Origin: Pseudomonas migulae NBRC 103157
GTDB taxonomy: Bacteria; Pseudomonadota; Gammaproteobacteria; Pseudomonadales; Pseudomonadaceae
Assembly (NCBI RefSeq): GCF_002091715.1
Contig: NZ_BDAG01000029.1
Span: 1 to 64,000 of the forward strand
Length of the DNA: 64,000 nucleotides
Direction of reading: 5' to 3'
A program made the position numbers and the translations under genes. Below the pieces are notes generated by a model, which worked only from the letters and a program-made list of their open reading frames with translations, did no database searches and was not told the origin of the DNA. Below, piece by piece: positions 26,344-34,807 of this stretch (position 1 is the stretch's first letter; every line of letters starts with the position of its first letter).

Positions 26344-27330
26344 TCATGGCTGCGCCTGTTGCTCGAAATACTGCCTGGATTCTTCCAGATAGGCGCCGCG
26401 ACTTTCCGGGTCGAGCCACGCGGCGTACGCCTCGCTCAAGCGCTCATGGGGCAGTTTTCGCAGCAATTGATTGATCTCGACAATTGCCTGCCGGCCTTTG
26501 GGCGTGTCGGTGCAGCCGATGTAACCGGACAGGAATTTCTCCGCGCCGCGAATCGGGTAAAACAGCAATTCATCCTCGGCGATCCCTTGCTGCTGAGCCT
26601 GGTAGCGGATTTCCGGGCGGTACCCCAGCAAGAGCCGCAAGCGCCCCAGACGTTGCATTTGCAACAGGCTACCCAAGGCGTCGTTGCCGTAGTGCGGGGT
26701 GAGCGAGTCAGCCGGTGCCTGTTTGAGCAGCGCGTCGAGGTACTCACCGTAGTTGCGCTCGGCAATAATGCCCAGCTTCTCGCCGCCGCTCGCCAGGAAG
26801 GCAGTCAGGTCCAGTTCACCGTCCTGGATGAAGGGCGCAAGGGTCTCGCGGTCAACGCGCCGCACAGCCACGCCGTTACTCATCGCCCGAAACACCGGAA
26901 TGGAAAATGCGATCCAGCGCTCGCGTTCCTTGCTCCGGTTCAACGCTGCATCACACGTAAGGGAAGGCTCGTGGAGCATTTGCAAGGCGCGAGCGCGATT
27001 GACCCGCATCAAGGTGTGTTCGTATTGCGGCATGCCGGCGATCAACAGCGGTAACAGTTGATCGATGACGCCCTGGCCTTTTTTCGGTCCTTCGAAAATC
27101 GTCAGCGGGGGGAGATCCCGCAACAGCCAGACCATGGTTTCCTTGGGTTGTGCCATCGCTGATGGCGTCGGAACAACGAGCATCAACACGGCCGCGAGCG
27201 CGTATACCGCCCTCGCGCGGTGGTGAGTGATAAGCAGCGAAAGCAGGCACTTCAGACTAGATGGCCCCGTCTTCACGCAGCTTTGCGATCTGTTCCTTGT
27301 CATAGCCAAGATCGTTGAGTACCTGCGCAT
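26344..27330 (-). CDS. Periplasmic solute-binding-like protein (SBP_bac_3-type fold)
   Basis: An exported protein of up to 328 aa. The hydrophobic export segment AVYALAAVLMLVVPTPSAMA is preceded by a long basic stretch. The mature part resembles bacterial extracellular solute-binding proteins used as sensors or orphan receptors (VWLLRDLPPLTIFEGPKKGQ, then DAALNRSKERERWIAFSIPV). No ABC permease genes adjoin it, so its ligand and role are unknown. The start is uncertain: the ATG at 27330 overlaps the upstream CoA-transferase gene by 74 bp, and a GTG at 27276 would give a more ordinary signal peptide and only 20 bp of overlap. Confidence 0.75.
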   Translation of the reverse strand: MRRYSTILAMTRNRSQSCVKTGPSSLKCLLSLLITHHRARAVYALAAVLMLVVPTPSAMAQPKETMVWLLRDLPPLTIFEGPKKGQGVIDQLLPLLIAGMPQYEHTLMRVNRARALQMLHEPSLTCDAALNRSKERERWIAFSIPVFRAMSNGVAVRRVDRETLAPFIQDGELDLTAFLASGGEKLGIIAERNYGEYLDALLKQAPADSLTPHYGNDALGSLLQMQRLGRLRLLLGYRPEIRYQAQQQGIAEDELLFYPIRGAEKFLSGYIGCTDTPKGRQAIVEINQLLRKLPHERLSEAYAAWLDPESRGAYLEESRQYFEQQAQP

Positions 27331-28456
27331 TGTGTTCGCCCAACTGCGGCCCGACCCATTGCGAACTGCCGGGTGTCTCTGAGAGTTTCGGCACGATTCC
27401 CGGCATCTTGAAATCTTTGCCGTCCGGCAGCTTCGCTTTCAGGAACATTTCCCGCGCCAGGTACTGCGGATCATTGAACATGTCTTCGGCACTGAAGATC
27501 CGGCTGGCGGGAACGTCGGCCTGATTCAACTGCTCGATGATGGTGTCCAGCGGCAGCGAATTGACCCAGCGATCAATCACTCCATAAATCTCGTCGCGCC
27601 GGCTGTCACGCCCGTCGTTGCTGGCCAGCGCCGGGTCATTGGCCAGGTCTTCACGGCCGATGATCAGCATGAAACGTTTGAAAATCGCATCGCCGTTGGC
27701 GCCGATCTGCACATGTTTGCCATCGGCGCTGGTGTGGATCGAGGAGGGGGTGATGCCGGGCATGATGTTGCCGGTGCGTTCGCGAATGAAGCCGAACACG
27801 TCGAACTCCGGGACCATGCTTTCCATCATGGCGAAGATCGCTTCGTACAGCGCCACATCCACCACTTGACCGAGACCGCCGTTGACCTCGCGATGACGCA
27901 AAGCCATCAACGCACCGATCACGCCCCAGAGCGCGGCAATCGAGTCGCCGATGGAAATCCCGGTGCGCACCGGTGGCCGATCCTCGAAACCGGTGATGTA
28001 GCGCAAGCCGCCCATGGATTCACCGACGGCGCCAAAACCCGGTTGATCCTTCATCGGCCCGGTCTGGCCGAAACCCGAAAGGCGCACCATCACCAGTTTC
28101 GGGTTCAGTGCGTGCAAGACGTCCCAACCCAGACCGAGCTTTTCCAACACGCCGGGGCGAAAATTCTCGATCAGGATGTCTGCTTCACCGAGCAGCTTTT
28201 TCAGGATCGCCAGGCCGTCCGGGTGTTTCAGGTTCAAGGTCAGGGACTTCTTGTTGCGTGCCTGAACGAACCACCACAGTGACGTGCCTTCATACAACTT
28301 GCGCCATTTGCGCAGCGGATCACCGCCGTCGGGGGATTCGATCTTGATCACTTCGGCACCGAATTCGCCGCAGATGCGCGAGGCAAACGGCCCGGCGATC
28401 AACGTGCCCAATTCGATGACTTTCAGGCCTGAGAGTGGTTTGGCGGTGAACGGCAT
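27257..28456 (-). CDS. Family III CoA-transferase (CaiB/BaiF type)
   Basis: A 399-aa enzyme that moves CoA between carboxylic acids. The family N-terminus PLSGLKVIELGTLIAGPFAS, ADILIENFRPGVLEKLGLGW and VRLSGFGQTGPMKDQPGFGA are visible. The acid substrates cannot be predicted; glutarate, itaconate, carnitine and formyl-CoA enzymes all share these motifs. The ATG at 28456 (MPFTAKPLSG) has AGGATCC upstream, while the open frame to 28564 lacks similarity. It is transcribed divergently from yaeQ and overlaps the following binding-protein gene. Confidence 0.9.
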   Translation of the reverse strand: MPFTAKPLSGLKVIELGTLIAGPFASRICGEFGAEVIKIESPDGGDPLRKWRKLYEGTSLWWFVQARNKKSLTLNLKHPDGLAILKKLLGEADILIENFRPGVLEKLGLGWDVLHALNPKLVMVRLSGFGQTGPMKDQPGFGAVGESMGGLRYITGFEDRPPVRTGISIGDSIAALWGVIGALMALRHREVNGGLGQVVDVALYEAIFAMMESMVPEFDVFGFIRERTGNIMPGITPSSIHTSADGKHVQIGANGDAIFKRFMLIIGREDLANDPALASNDGRDSRRDEIYGVIDRWVNSLPLDTIIEQLNQADVPASRIFSAEDMFNDPQYLAREMFLKAKLPDGKDFKMPGIVPKLSETPGSSQWVGPQLGEHNAQVLNDLGYDKEQIAKLREDGAI

Positions 28457-28606
28457 ACTGGTGGATCCTGTAGGACAAGGACTTGGCTGATACAGCGTTT
28501 TAGCACAGCCCGCTGTCAGTCGCTCACGGTTGATGGTCGCGAATTCGTTGATTGTCTGCCGCATCGGTTAGACTTGCCGCCTTTCCACGTATCAAGAAGC
28601 CCGTTC

Positions 28607-29149
28607 ATGGCCCAGCCGTCCACGACCTACAAGTTTGAACTGAACCTCACCGACCTCGATCGCAGCATTTACGAGACGGTGAAGCAGACCATCGCCCGTC
28701 ACCCGTCGGAAACCGAAGAGCGCATGACTGTGCGACTGCTGGCCTACGCCTTCTGGTACAACGAGCAGCTGTCGTTTGGCCGTGGTCTGTCAGACGTGGA
28801 TGAACCCGCCCTGTGGGAAAAGAGCCTCGACGACCGTGTCCTGCACTGGATCGAAGTCGGCCAGCCAGACGCTGATCGCCTGACCTGGTGCTCCCGCCGC
28901 ACCGAGCGCACCAGTCTGCTGGCCTACGGCAGCCTGCGCGTCTGGGAAACCAAAGTGATCCCGGCGATCAAGAACCTGAAAAACGTACACATCGCTGCTG
29001 TGCCGCAGGAAGTCCTGGAAACCCTGGCCAAAGACATGCCGCGCGTTATCAAGTGGGACGTGATGATCAGCGAAGGGACGATTTTCGTCACCGACGACCG
29101 TGGTCAGCACGAAGTCCAGTTGCAGTGGCTGAGCGGCGAACGCGGCTGA
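28607..29149 (+). CDS. yaeQ: YaeQ family protein
   Basis: A 180-aa cytoplasmic protein of the PD-(D/E)XK-like YaeQ family, matching the usual length. It begins MAQPSTTYKFELNLTDLDRS and has HPSETEERMTVRLLAYAFWY, EVGQPDADRLTWCSRRTERT and WDVMISEGTIFVTDDRGQH. E. coli YaeQ was once linked to haemolysin expression as a suppressor of RfaH loss; a molecular function is not established. The ATG at 28607 begins at the family N-terminus. recJ follows 58 bp later on the same strand. Confidence 0.92.
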   Translation: MAQPSTTYKFELNLTDLDRSIYETVKQTIARHPSETEERMTVRLLAYAFWYNEQLSFGRGLSDVDEPALWEKSLDDRVLHWIEVGQPDADRLTWCSRRTERTSLLAYGSLRVWETKVIPAIKNLKNVHIAAVPQEVLETLAKDMPRVIKWDVMISEGTIFVTDDRGQHEVQLQWLSGERG

Positions 29150-29207
29150 TTTTTCACCGCGTCATCCGGTTTTATCCTACGTATTCAAGAGAAGCATCTG
29201 TCACCCC

Positions 29208-30917
29208 ATGCGCATCGAACCTCGCCTGTTGCCCGACACCCTGCCATTTCTCGGTGATCTGCCGCCGCTGCTGACCCGCCTGTATGCGGCTCGGGGCGTG
29301 TTGTCCGAGGCTGAACTGGACAAGAGCCTGGCGCGGCTGATTCCGTTCCAGCAGCTAAAAGGCATTGATGCCGCGGTGGATTTGCTGGTGACAGCCCTGG
29401 AACAGCGGCAGCGGATTCTGATCGTCGGCGACTTCGATGCTGACGGCGCGACGGCCAGTTCCGTCGGCATGTTGGGCTTGCGCCTGCTGGGCGCGGCGCA
29501 TGTCGACTATCTGGTGCCGAACCGTTTCGAGTATGGCTACGGCCTGACACCCGAAATCGTCGAAGTGGCGCTGACCCGCACACCGCAGCTGTTGATCACC
29601 GTGGACAACGGCATCTCCAGCGTTGAGGGGGTGGCCGCGGCGAAAAAGGCGGGTCTTCGCGTGTTGGTCACCGACCACCACTTGCCCGGTGATGAACTGC
29701 CGTTGGCCGATGCCATCGTCAATCCCAACCAGCCGGGTTGCGGATTTCCGAGCAAGGCATTGGCCGGTGTCGGGGTGATTTTCTATGTGCTGATGGCCCT
29801 GCGCGCGCGTCTGCGCAGCCTCGGCTGGTACGAGAGCACACCGCAGCCGAACATCGGCGAGTTGCTCGATCTGGTGGCGCTCGGCAGTGTCGCCGACGTG
29901 GTGCCGCTGGACGCCAACAACCGGATTCTCGTCCACCAGGGCCTGGAGCGAATTCGCGCCGGACGCGCACGACCGGGGATCAAGGCGATCCTTGAAGTCG
30001 CCAAGCGCGACCACACGCGCATTACCTCGACCGATCTCGGGTTCATCGTCGGCCCGCGCCTGAACGCGGCGGGGCGGCTGGATGACATGAGCCTGGGCAT
30101 CGAATGCCTGCTCACCGACGATGCCGGGCTCGCCCGGGAAATGGCCGTTCAGCTCGATGGCATGAACCAGGACCGCAAATCCATCGAGCAAGGCATGCAG
30201 CGCGAGGCGCTGGCCCAGCTCAAGGACTTGCCGGTTGAGTCGATGCCGTTCGGCCTGTGCCTGTTCGATCCCGAGTGGCACCAGGGCGTCATCGGGATCC
30301 TCGCTTCACGTATGAAAGAGCGCTATTTCCGTCCGACGATTGCCTTTGCCGATGCGGGCGATGGCATGCTCAAGGGGTCGGGGCGTTCGGTTCAGGGCTT
30401 CCACATTCGCGACGCCTTGAGCGTGGTGGCGGCGCAGCATCCAAACCTGATCAGCAAGTACGGCGGCCACGCCATGGCGGCAGGTTTGACGTTGCCGGAA
30501 GCGAATTTTCCGCTGTTTGCCGAAGCCTTTGACGCTGAAGTGCGTAGGCAATTGCGCGAGGAAGACCTGACCGGGCGACTGCTGTCGGACGGGACGTTGG
30601 CGGTCGAGGAGTTTCACCTTGAACTGGCCCGCGCCCTGCGTCATGCCGGTCCGTGGGGACAGCACTTCCCGGAGCCGTTGTTTCATGGGGTATTCCAGTT
30701 GGTCGAGCAGCGCGTTGTTGGCGAACGGCACCTCAAAGTGGTGCTGAAAAGCGAATGCGGCTCGGTGAAGCTGGACGGCATCGCGTTCGGTATTGACCGC
30801 GATATCTGGCCGAATCCGACGATCAAATGGGTGGAACTGGCCTACAAACTCGACCTTAACGAGTTTCGCGGGAATGAGACGGTTCAGCTGATGATTGCCC
30901 ACATCGAACCGCGTTGA
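29208..30917 (+). CDS. recJ: Single-stranded-DNA-specific exonuclease RecJ
   Basis: A 5'-3' exonuclease on single-stranded DNA in RecF-pathway recombination, mismatch repair and base-excision repair. The 569-aa DHH-family protein has motif I ILIVGDFDADGATASSVG near residues 67-84, ITVDNGISSVEG, the DHH triad in VLVTDHHLPGDELPLADAIV, and the DHHA1 motif KYGGHAMAAGLTL near 420. The C-terminal OB-type domain is present. The length is normal. A REP pair immediately follows the stop codon. Confidence 0.97.
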   Translation: MRIEPRLLPDTLPFLGDLPPLLTRLYAARGVLSEAELDKSLARLIPFQQLKGIDAAVDLLVTALEQRQRILIVGDFDADGATASSVGMLGLRLLGAAHVDYLVPNRFEYGYGLTPEIVEVALTRTPQLLITVDNGISSVEGVAAAKKAGLRVLVTDHHLPGDELPLADAIVNPNQPGCGFPSKALAGVGVIFYVLMALRARLRSLGWYESTPQPNIGELLDLVALGSVADVVPLDANNRILVHQGLERIRAGRARPGIKAILEVAKRDHTRITSTDLGFIVGPRLNAAGRLDDMSLGIECLLTDDAGLAREMAVQLDGMNQDRKSIEQGMQREALAQLKDLPVESMPFGLCLFDPEWHQGVIGILASRMKERYFRPTIAFADAGDGMLKGSGRSVQGFHIRDALSVVAAQHPNLISKYGGHAMAAGLTLPEANFPLFAEAFDAEVRRQLREEDLTGRLLSDGTLAVEEFHLELARALRHAGPWGQHFPEPLFHGVFQLVEQRVVGERHLKVVLKSECGSVKLDGIAFGIDRDIWPNPTIKWVELAYKLDLNEFRGNETVQLMIAHIEPR

Positions 30918-30919
30918 CC

Positions 30920-30988
30920 CCATCGCCGGCAAGCCGGTTCCTACAGGATTTGCGCACATCCTGTAGGAGCCGGCTTGCTGGCGATGGC
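30920..30988. repeat. Inverted REP pair after recJ
   Basis: ATCGCCGGCAAGCCGGTTCC TACAGG is mirrored by CCTGTAGGAGCCGGCTTGCT GGCGAT with a short spacer. It starts 3 bp after the recJ stop. Confidence 0.88.
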
Positions 30989-31184
30989 GATTTCCCTCAC
31001 GCCGAATCTCTCGGAACCCTCCCTCATCCCCCATTGTCGACTAGGCTCTAAGCACTGCTTGATTGGCCTTGTGACGTCTTGTCAATTTTTTGCCCGCGGG
31101 GGCGGGTGCTGCACTTTTTTCCTGTCACTCGTCGACTTTTCAAACAGAACCCTGGAGCCTGCCCACTGAGACGAGAGGTGCCCC

Positions 31185-32291
31185 ATGAGTCTGCTGCTTG
31201 AACCCTATACCCTTCGCCAACTGACCCTGCTAAACCGTATCGCCGTATCACCGATGTGCCAGTATTCCAGCGTCGATGGCCTGGCCAATGACTGGCACCT
31301 GGTGCACCTCGGCAGCCGTGCTGTCGGCGGCGCCGGTCTGATTTTTACCGAAGCCACGGCCGTCACCGCCGATGGACGCATCACCGCCGAAGACCTCGGT
31401 TTGTGGAATGACCAACAGATCGAGCCGCTGCAACGCATCACTCGCTTCATCGCCGCCCAAGGCGCCGTCGCCGGCATTCAGTTGGCCCACGCCGGGCGCA
31501 AGGCCAGCACCCATCGGCCGTGGATCGGCAAGCACGGCAGCGTCAAACCGGAAGACGGCGGCTGGACCCCGGTCGGCCCTTCGCCAATCGCTTTCGATCC
31601 GCAACACACACCACCGAAGCAGCTCGATGAGGGCCAGATCGCCGAGGTTGTCCAAGCGTTCGTCGACTCGGCGAAACGGGCCCTGACCGCCGGTTTCAAA
31701 GTCGTCGAAGTCCACGCCGCCCACGGTTACCTGCTGCACCAGTTTCTTTCGCCCCTGAGCAATCAGCGTCGCGATCAATATGGCGGTTCGTTCGAGAATC
31801 GTATTCGGCTGGTGCTGCAAGTCACCAAAGCGGTCCGCGCGGTGTGGCCAGAGGAGTTACCGGTGTTCGTCCGTGTGTCGGCCACCGATTGGGTGGAAGA
31901 CGGCTGGAACCCTGATGAAACCGTTGAACTGGCGCGACGCCTCAAAGACTTGGGCGTGGACCTGATTGACGTCTCCTCGGGCGGAACGGCGGCCAACGCG
32001 GAAATTCCTACAGGTCCCGGTTATCAAACCCGCTTCGCCGAACGTGTGCGCAAGGAGTCAGGCATTGCGACCGGCACTGTAGGAATGATCACAGAGCCGG
32101 CGCAGGCCGAGCACATTCTGCGCACCTGTCAGGCGGACATCATCTTCCTCGCCCGTGAGTTGTTGCGCGATCCGTACTGGCCGTTGCATGCCGATGACGA
32201 CCTGGGAGGGCGCAAGGCGATCTGGCCGGCGCAGTATCAGCGCGCGACGCATCGGGATCAGCCGATTCATGAGTCGGATTTGCGTGACTGA
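31185..32291 (+). CDS. Old-yellow-enzyme family ene-reductase (YqjM/XenA class)
   Basis: A 368-aa FMN-dependent NAD(P)H oxidoreductase that reduces activated C=C bonds of enones, and often nitro-compounds. The thermophilic-like/YqjM subclass is indicated by Cys25 in AVSPMCQYSS, the substrate-binding IQLAHAGRKAS and VEVHAAHGYLLHQFLSPLSN, and an FMN-phosphate region ending LAREILRDPYWP-like (ARELLRDPYWPLHAD). It resembles P. putida XenA, but I do not assign the symbol. AGAGGTGCCCC precedes the ATG. It is a single gene with a strong terminator at 32308. Confidence 0.92.
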   Translation: MSLLLEPYTLRQLTLLNRIAVSPMCQYSSVDGLANDWHLVHLGSRAVGGAGLIFTEATAVTADGRITAEDLGLWNDQQIEPLQRITRFIAAQGAVAGIQLAHAGRKASTHRPWIGKHGSVKPEDGGWTPVGPSPIAFDPQHTPPKQLDEGQIAEVVQAFVDSAKRALTAGFKVVEVHAAHGYLLHQFLSPLSNQRRDQYGGSFENRIRLVLQVTKAVRAVWPEELPVFVRVSATDWVEDGWNPDETVELARRLKDLGVDLIDVSSGGTAANAEIPTGPGYQTRFAERVRKESGIATGTVGMITEPAQAEHILRTCQADIIFLARELLRDPYWPLHADDDLGGRKAIWPAQYQRATHRDQPIHESDLRD

Positions 32292-32307
32292 GTGATGCGG
32301 TAAAAGC

Positions 32308-32340
32308 AAAAAGCCCCGGTTCAGTTGACCGGGGCTTTTT
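32308..32340 (+). terminator. Rho-independent terminator after the ene-reductase gene
   Basis: AAAAAGCCCCGGT, loop TCAGTTG, ACCGGGGCTTTTT: a perfect 13-bp stem with flanking A- and T-runs. Confidence 0.95.
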
Positions 32341-32375
32341 GCATTCCTGCTCTGGATTTTTGGTGTTTGTTCGGC

Positions 32376-32476
32376 CGTCATCGCGGGCAAGGCCGCTCCC
32401 ACATTTGATCTTTGTCGTACACGAAATTTGTGTCCCATGAAGATTCACTGTGGGAGCGGGCTTGCTCGCGAAGAGG
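32376..32476. repeat. REP pair (GTGGGAGCGGGCTTGCTCGCGAA family), divergent arms
   Basis: TCATCGCGGGCAAGGCCGCT CCCACA is roughly mirrored by TGTGGGAGCGGGCTTGCTCG CGAA. It lies between the ene-reductase terminator and the 3' end of opgD. Confidence 0.75.
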
Positions 32477-32499
32477 CCCGTTCAGACACCAAATTGCTC

Positions 32500-34125
32500 T
32501 CAGGTGTACTTACGCTTCTCCGGCGCCGGCGGGAAATACTGATACAGCCAGGTCTCGCTCAGCGTCCGGTCATTGGTGCGAATAAACAACCGCAGCTCCA
32601 CCGGGGCCACACTGTCATTGGTCGGGAACCAGTCAAACGTAATCCGGTAGCCCTTGATGTCATCCAGCACCAGCACGTTGAAGTCTTTGACCTCGCCATT
32701 GGAGCATGTCACCACCGGTTCTATGCCCGTGCCTTCAGGCAAGCGGTCCAGCCCGCCGCCAGTGAAGTCCACCGCAAACCGGCGTGCCCAGACCTGCGGG
32801 TAATGCTCGCCCGGCGCCCAGCCCTCAGTGAAGCCGCCCATGCCCGAACGGGTCGCGGCGACCCGCGCCAGCGGCGTGCCGACCGGCGGCAAAGCGCTCC
32901 AGTACAGCTTGTAGCCGTAGTTCAGGGAATCGCCCGCCGCGACCGGTTTTTTCGGGGTCCAGAACGCGACGATGTTATCCAGGGTTTCGCCGGTCGTAGG
33001 AATTTCCAACAGATCGATAGAGCCTTCGCCCCACGCGGTCGTAGGTTCGACCCACAGGCTTGGACGCTTGCTGTACCAGTCGACCGTGTCCTGATAATTG
33101 GCGAATTCGTGATCGGTCTGCACGAGGCCGAAACCTTTCGGGTCGGTGTCGGCGAACGCGTTGAATTGCAGGGTGGCCGGATTGTTCAGTGGACGACAGA
33201 TCCACTCACCATTGCCACGCCACATCGCCAGGCGATCCGAGTCGTGGATCTGCGGATGAATGGTGTCGCACATGCGGCGCTCGTGGGTGCCGCAGCTGAA
33301 CATGCTGGTCATCGGCGCAATGCCGAGTTGCTCGATGGCGGTGCGCGCGTTGATGTGGGCGTCGACAGCCATGACGACCTGACTGGCCTGGCAATCGATG
33401 TCAAAACGATAGGCGCCGGTCGCGCTCGGCGAATCCAGCAGGGCATACACCACGAAACGGGTGCTGTCCTTGTCCGGGGTCTCGAACCAGAACTTGGTGA
33501 AGTCCGGGAATTCCTCGCGCTTCTTGGCATAGGTATCGACCGCCAGACCGCGGGCCGACAGACCGTACTGGCCGGTGGCGTCTACCGCGCGGAAATAACT
33601 GGCGCCGAGGAACGACAACACGTCATGCCGGTCCAGCTCAGGTGCCTTGAACAGCTTGAACCCGGAAAAACCCAGGTCGCCCGTGAGCTGCTTGGTGTCG
33701 ACCGTGGTTTTTTCATAGTTGAACAGCGAAGGGCGGAAATGCACCTCCCGCGCCTGACGCGTCTTGGGGTCGACGCTGTACATGCGCACGGGCTGCTTGA
33801 AACCCATGCCGACATGGAAAAACTGCACATCCAGCTGACCTTTCAAATCCTTCCACAGGGAATGATTGGCGTCGTAGCGGATCGCGTTGAAATTTTGTGG
33901 GGTCATGGTCGCCAGGGTCGGCGGCAGCACCTGCTTGGTGTCCTGGTAGCGGTTGCCGGCGAGCTGCTTGGCCTGGATTTTCAGGGCTTCGAAATCAAAG
34001 GCTTGAGCCTCGCCATCAGCGGTGCCATTACCCGCCCAGGCCCGGGCGGCCAGCAGGCCTGTGGCGGACAAACCGGTGTAGGCAGCGATGGCCATGGACG
34101 CTTTGAGCAAATTCCTGCGATGCAT
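32500..34125 (-). CDS. opgD: Glucan biosynthesis protein D (periplasmic glucan modelling)
   Basis: A 541-aa MdoG/OpgD-family protein involved in shaping the backbone of osmoregulated periplasmic glucans. The N-terminus MHRRNLLKASMAIAAYTGLS is a twin-arginine (Tat) signal, which distinguishes OpgD from Sec-exported OpgG. The body begins FDFEALKIQAKQLAGNRYQD and has the MdoG pattern GVDFTGG-like FAVDFTGGGLDRLPEGTGIE near the C-terminus. The ATG at 34125 has AGGTTGT upstream; an extension to 34215 would hide the Tat signal. No opgGH partner is in the window. Confidence 0.92.
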   Translation of the reverse strand: MHRRNLLKASMAIAAYTGLSATGLLAARAWAGNGTADGEAQAFDFEALKIQAKQLAGNRYQDTKQVLPPTLATMTPQNFNAIRYDANHSLWKDLKGQLDVQFFHVGMGFKQPVRMYSVDPKTRQAREVHFRPSLFNYEKTTVDTKQLTGDLGFSGFKLFKAPELDRHDVLSFLGASYFRAVDATGQYGLSARGLAVDTYAKKREEFPDFTKFWFETPDKDSTRFVVYALLDSPSATGAYRFDIDCQASQVVMAVDAHINARTAIEQLGIAPMTSMFSCGTHERRMCDTIHPQIHDSDRLAMWRGNGEWICRPLNNPATLQFNAFADTDPKGFGLVQTDHEFANYQDTVDWYSKRPSLWVEPTTAWGEGSIDLLEIPTTGETLDNIVAFWTPKKPVAAGDSLNYGYKLYWSALPPVGTPLARVAATRSGMGGFTEGWAPGEHYPQVWARRFAVDFTGGGLDRLPEGTGIEPVVTCSNGEVKDFNVLVLDDIKGYRITFDWFPTNDSVAPVELRLFIRTNDRTLSETWLYQYFPPAPEKRKYT

Positions 34126-34541
34126 AAGTACAACCTGTCGTGAACAATCCCGCGCCGTTCCTGGCACGTGCTGGATCAAAAATGGAGGTTCGGACATGCC
34201 TTCGGCCAAACGCAACGGACTTTAAACAGATGCCAAATAGCTTAAACCGTTCGGTGGCAGAGCAAAAATGATTGATGGCGTGACGATGGCTCGGCTGTGA
34301 AACAAGACATTTCCGGTAACGTTTCCCACAGCGATTTCTGATTTACAGGGCGTTTCTGCTTTTTTCGACTAATTACTCTAAAAACCGCTTTTCAGCACCC
34401 GGATAGTTTCTATTCTATGGGCATGACCGGTTTCCGCCCTCAGGCCGGTGGGATTCAGTTGGCACGAGGTGACCGCTGAAAAAGGGTAGGGCGATGCGGT
34501 TTTTGAAGTTTTCTTTTTTGACGTAAAGAGGGACATCGTCC
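34126..34541. other. Non-coding region upstream of opgD and the small gene at 34542
   Basis: This 416-bp stretch is the divergent upstream region of opgD (minus) and the 61-codon gene (plus). It is AT-richer than its surroundings. I see a short GGTTTCCGCCCTCAGGCC-type inverted sequence near 34430 but no confident promoter, and no gene that I can support. Confidence 0.5.
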
Positions 34542-34727
34542 ATGTCGAAAGTACAAGGCATCACCGAAATGTTGGGAATCTTCCCTTGCCTGGGCATCGG
34601 GCGGCGAAGGCGTCGGCTTAATTCCGAGGAGTTGAAACTGGTGGAGCGGTATCGCGAGTTGTCGGAGAGTGACCGGATTGCGATGCGGTATCTGGTGGAT
34701 GCGATGCGCAGTGTTTCGCGGTTTTGA
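34542..34727 (+). CDS. Small hypothetical protein, 61 aa
   Basis: The protein is MSKVQGITEMLGIFPCLGIG followed by a run of five arginines and an amphipathic, charged C-terminal half (SEELKLVERYRELSESDRIA, then MRYLVDAMRSV). The C-terminal pattern resembles the dimerising helices found after HTH domains in small Pseudomonas regulators, but there is no HTH here. I do not recognise the family. Support for it being real: AGAGGG ribosome-binding site 8 bp upstream and a dedicated strong terminator at 34739. It lies between opgD and the AraC regulator gene. Confidence 0.7.
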   Translation: MSKVQGITEMLGIFPCLGIGRRRRRLNSEELKLVERYRELSESDRIAMRYLVDAMRSVSRF

Positions 34728-34738
34728 GTAAGAAGCCG

Positions 34739-34768
34739 AGGGGCGGACTGTGAAGTCTGCCCCTTTTT
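34739..34768 (+). terminator. Rho-independent terminator after the 61-aa gene
   Basis: AGGGGCGGACT, loop GTGA, AGTCTGCCCCT, then TTTTC. The 11-bp stem has one G-T pair and starts 12 bp after the stop codon. On the other strand it faces the AraC gene's 3' end. Confidence 0.9.
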
Positions 34769-34807
34769 CATGTACGCCCGGCATGGGCGCAATCTTGCGG
34801 GTGCCGA

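Noticed and set aside
34459..34478. Sigma-54-type promoter (TTGGCACGAGGTGACCGCT)
   Set aside because: The GG at -24 is good, but the GC that would serve as -12 is 14 rather than 12 bases from it, and the TTGC element is missing.
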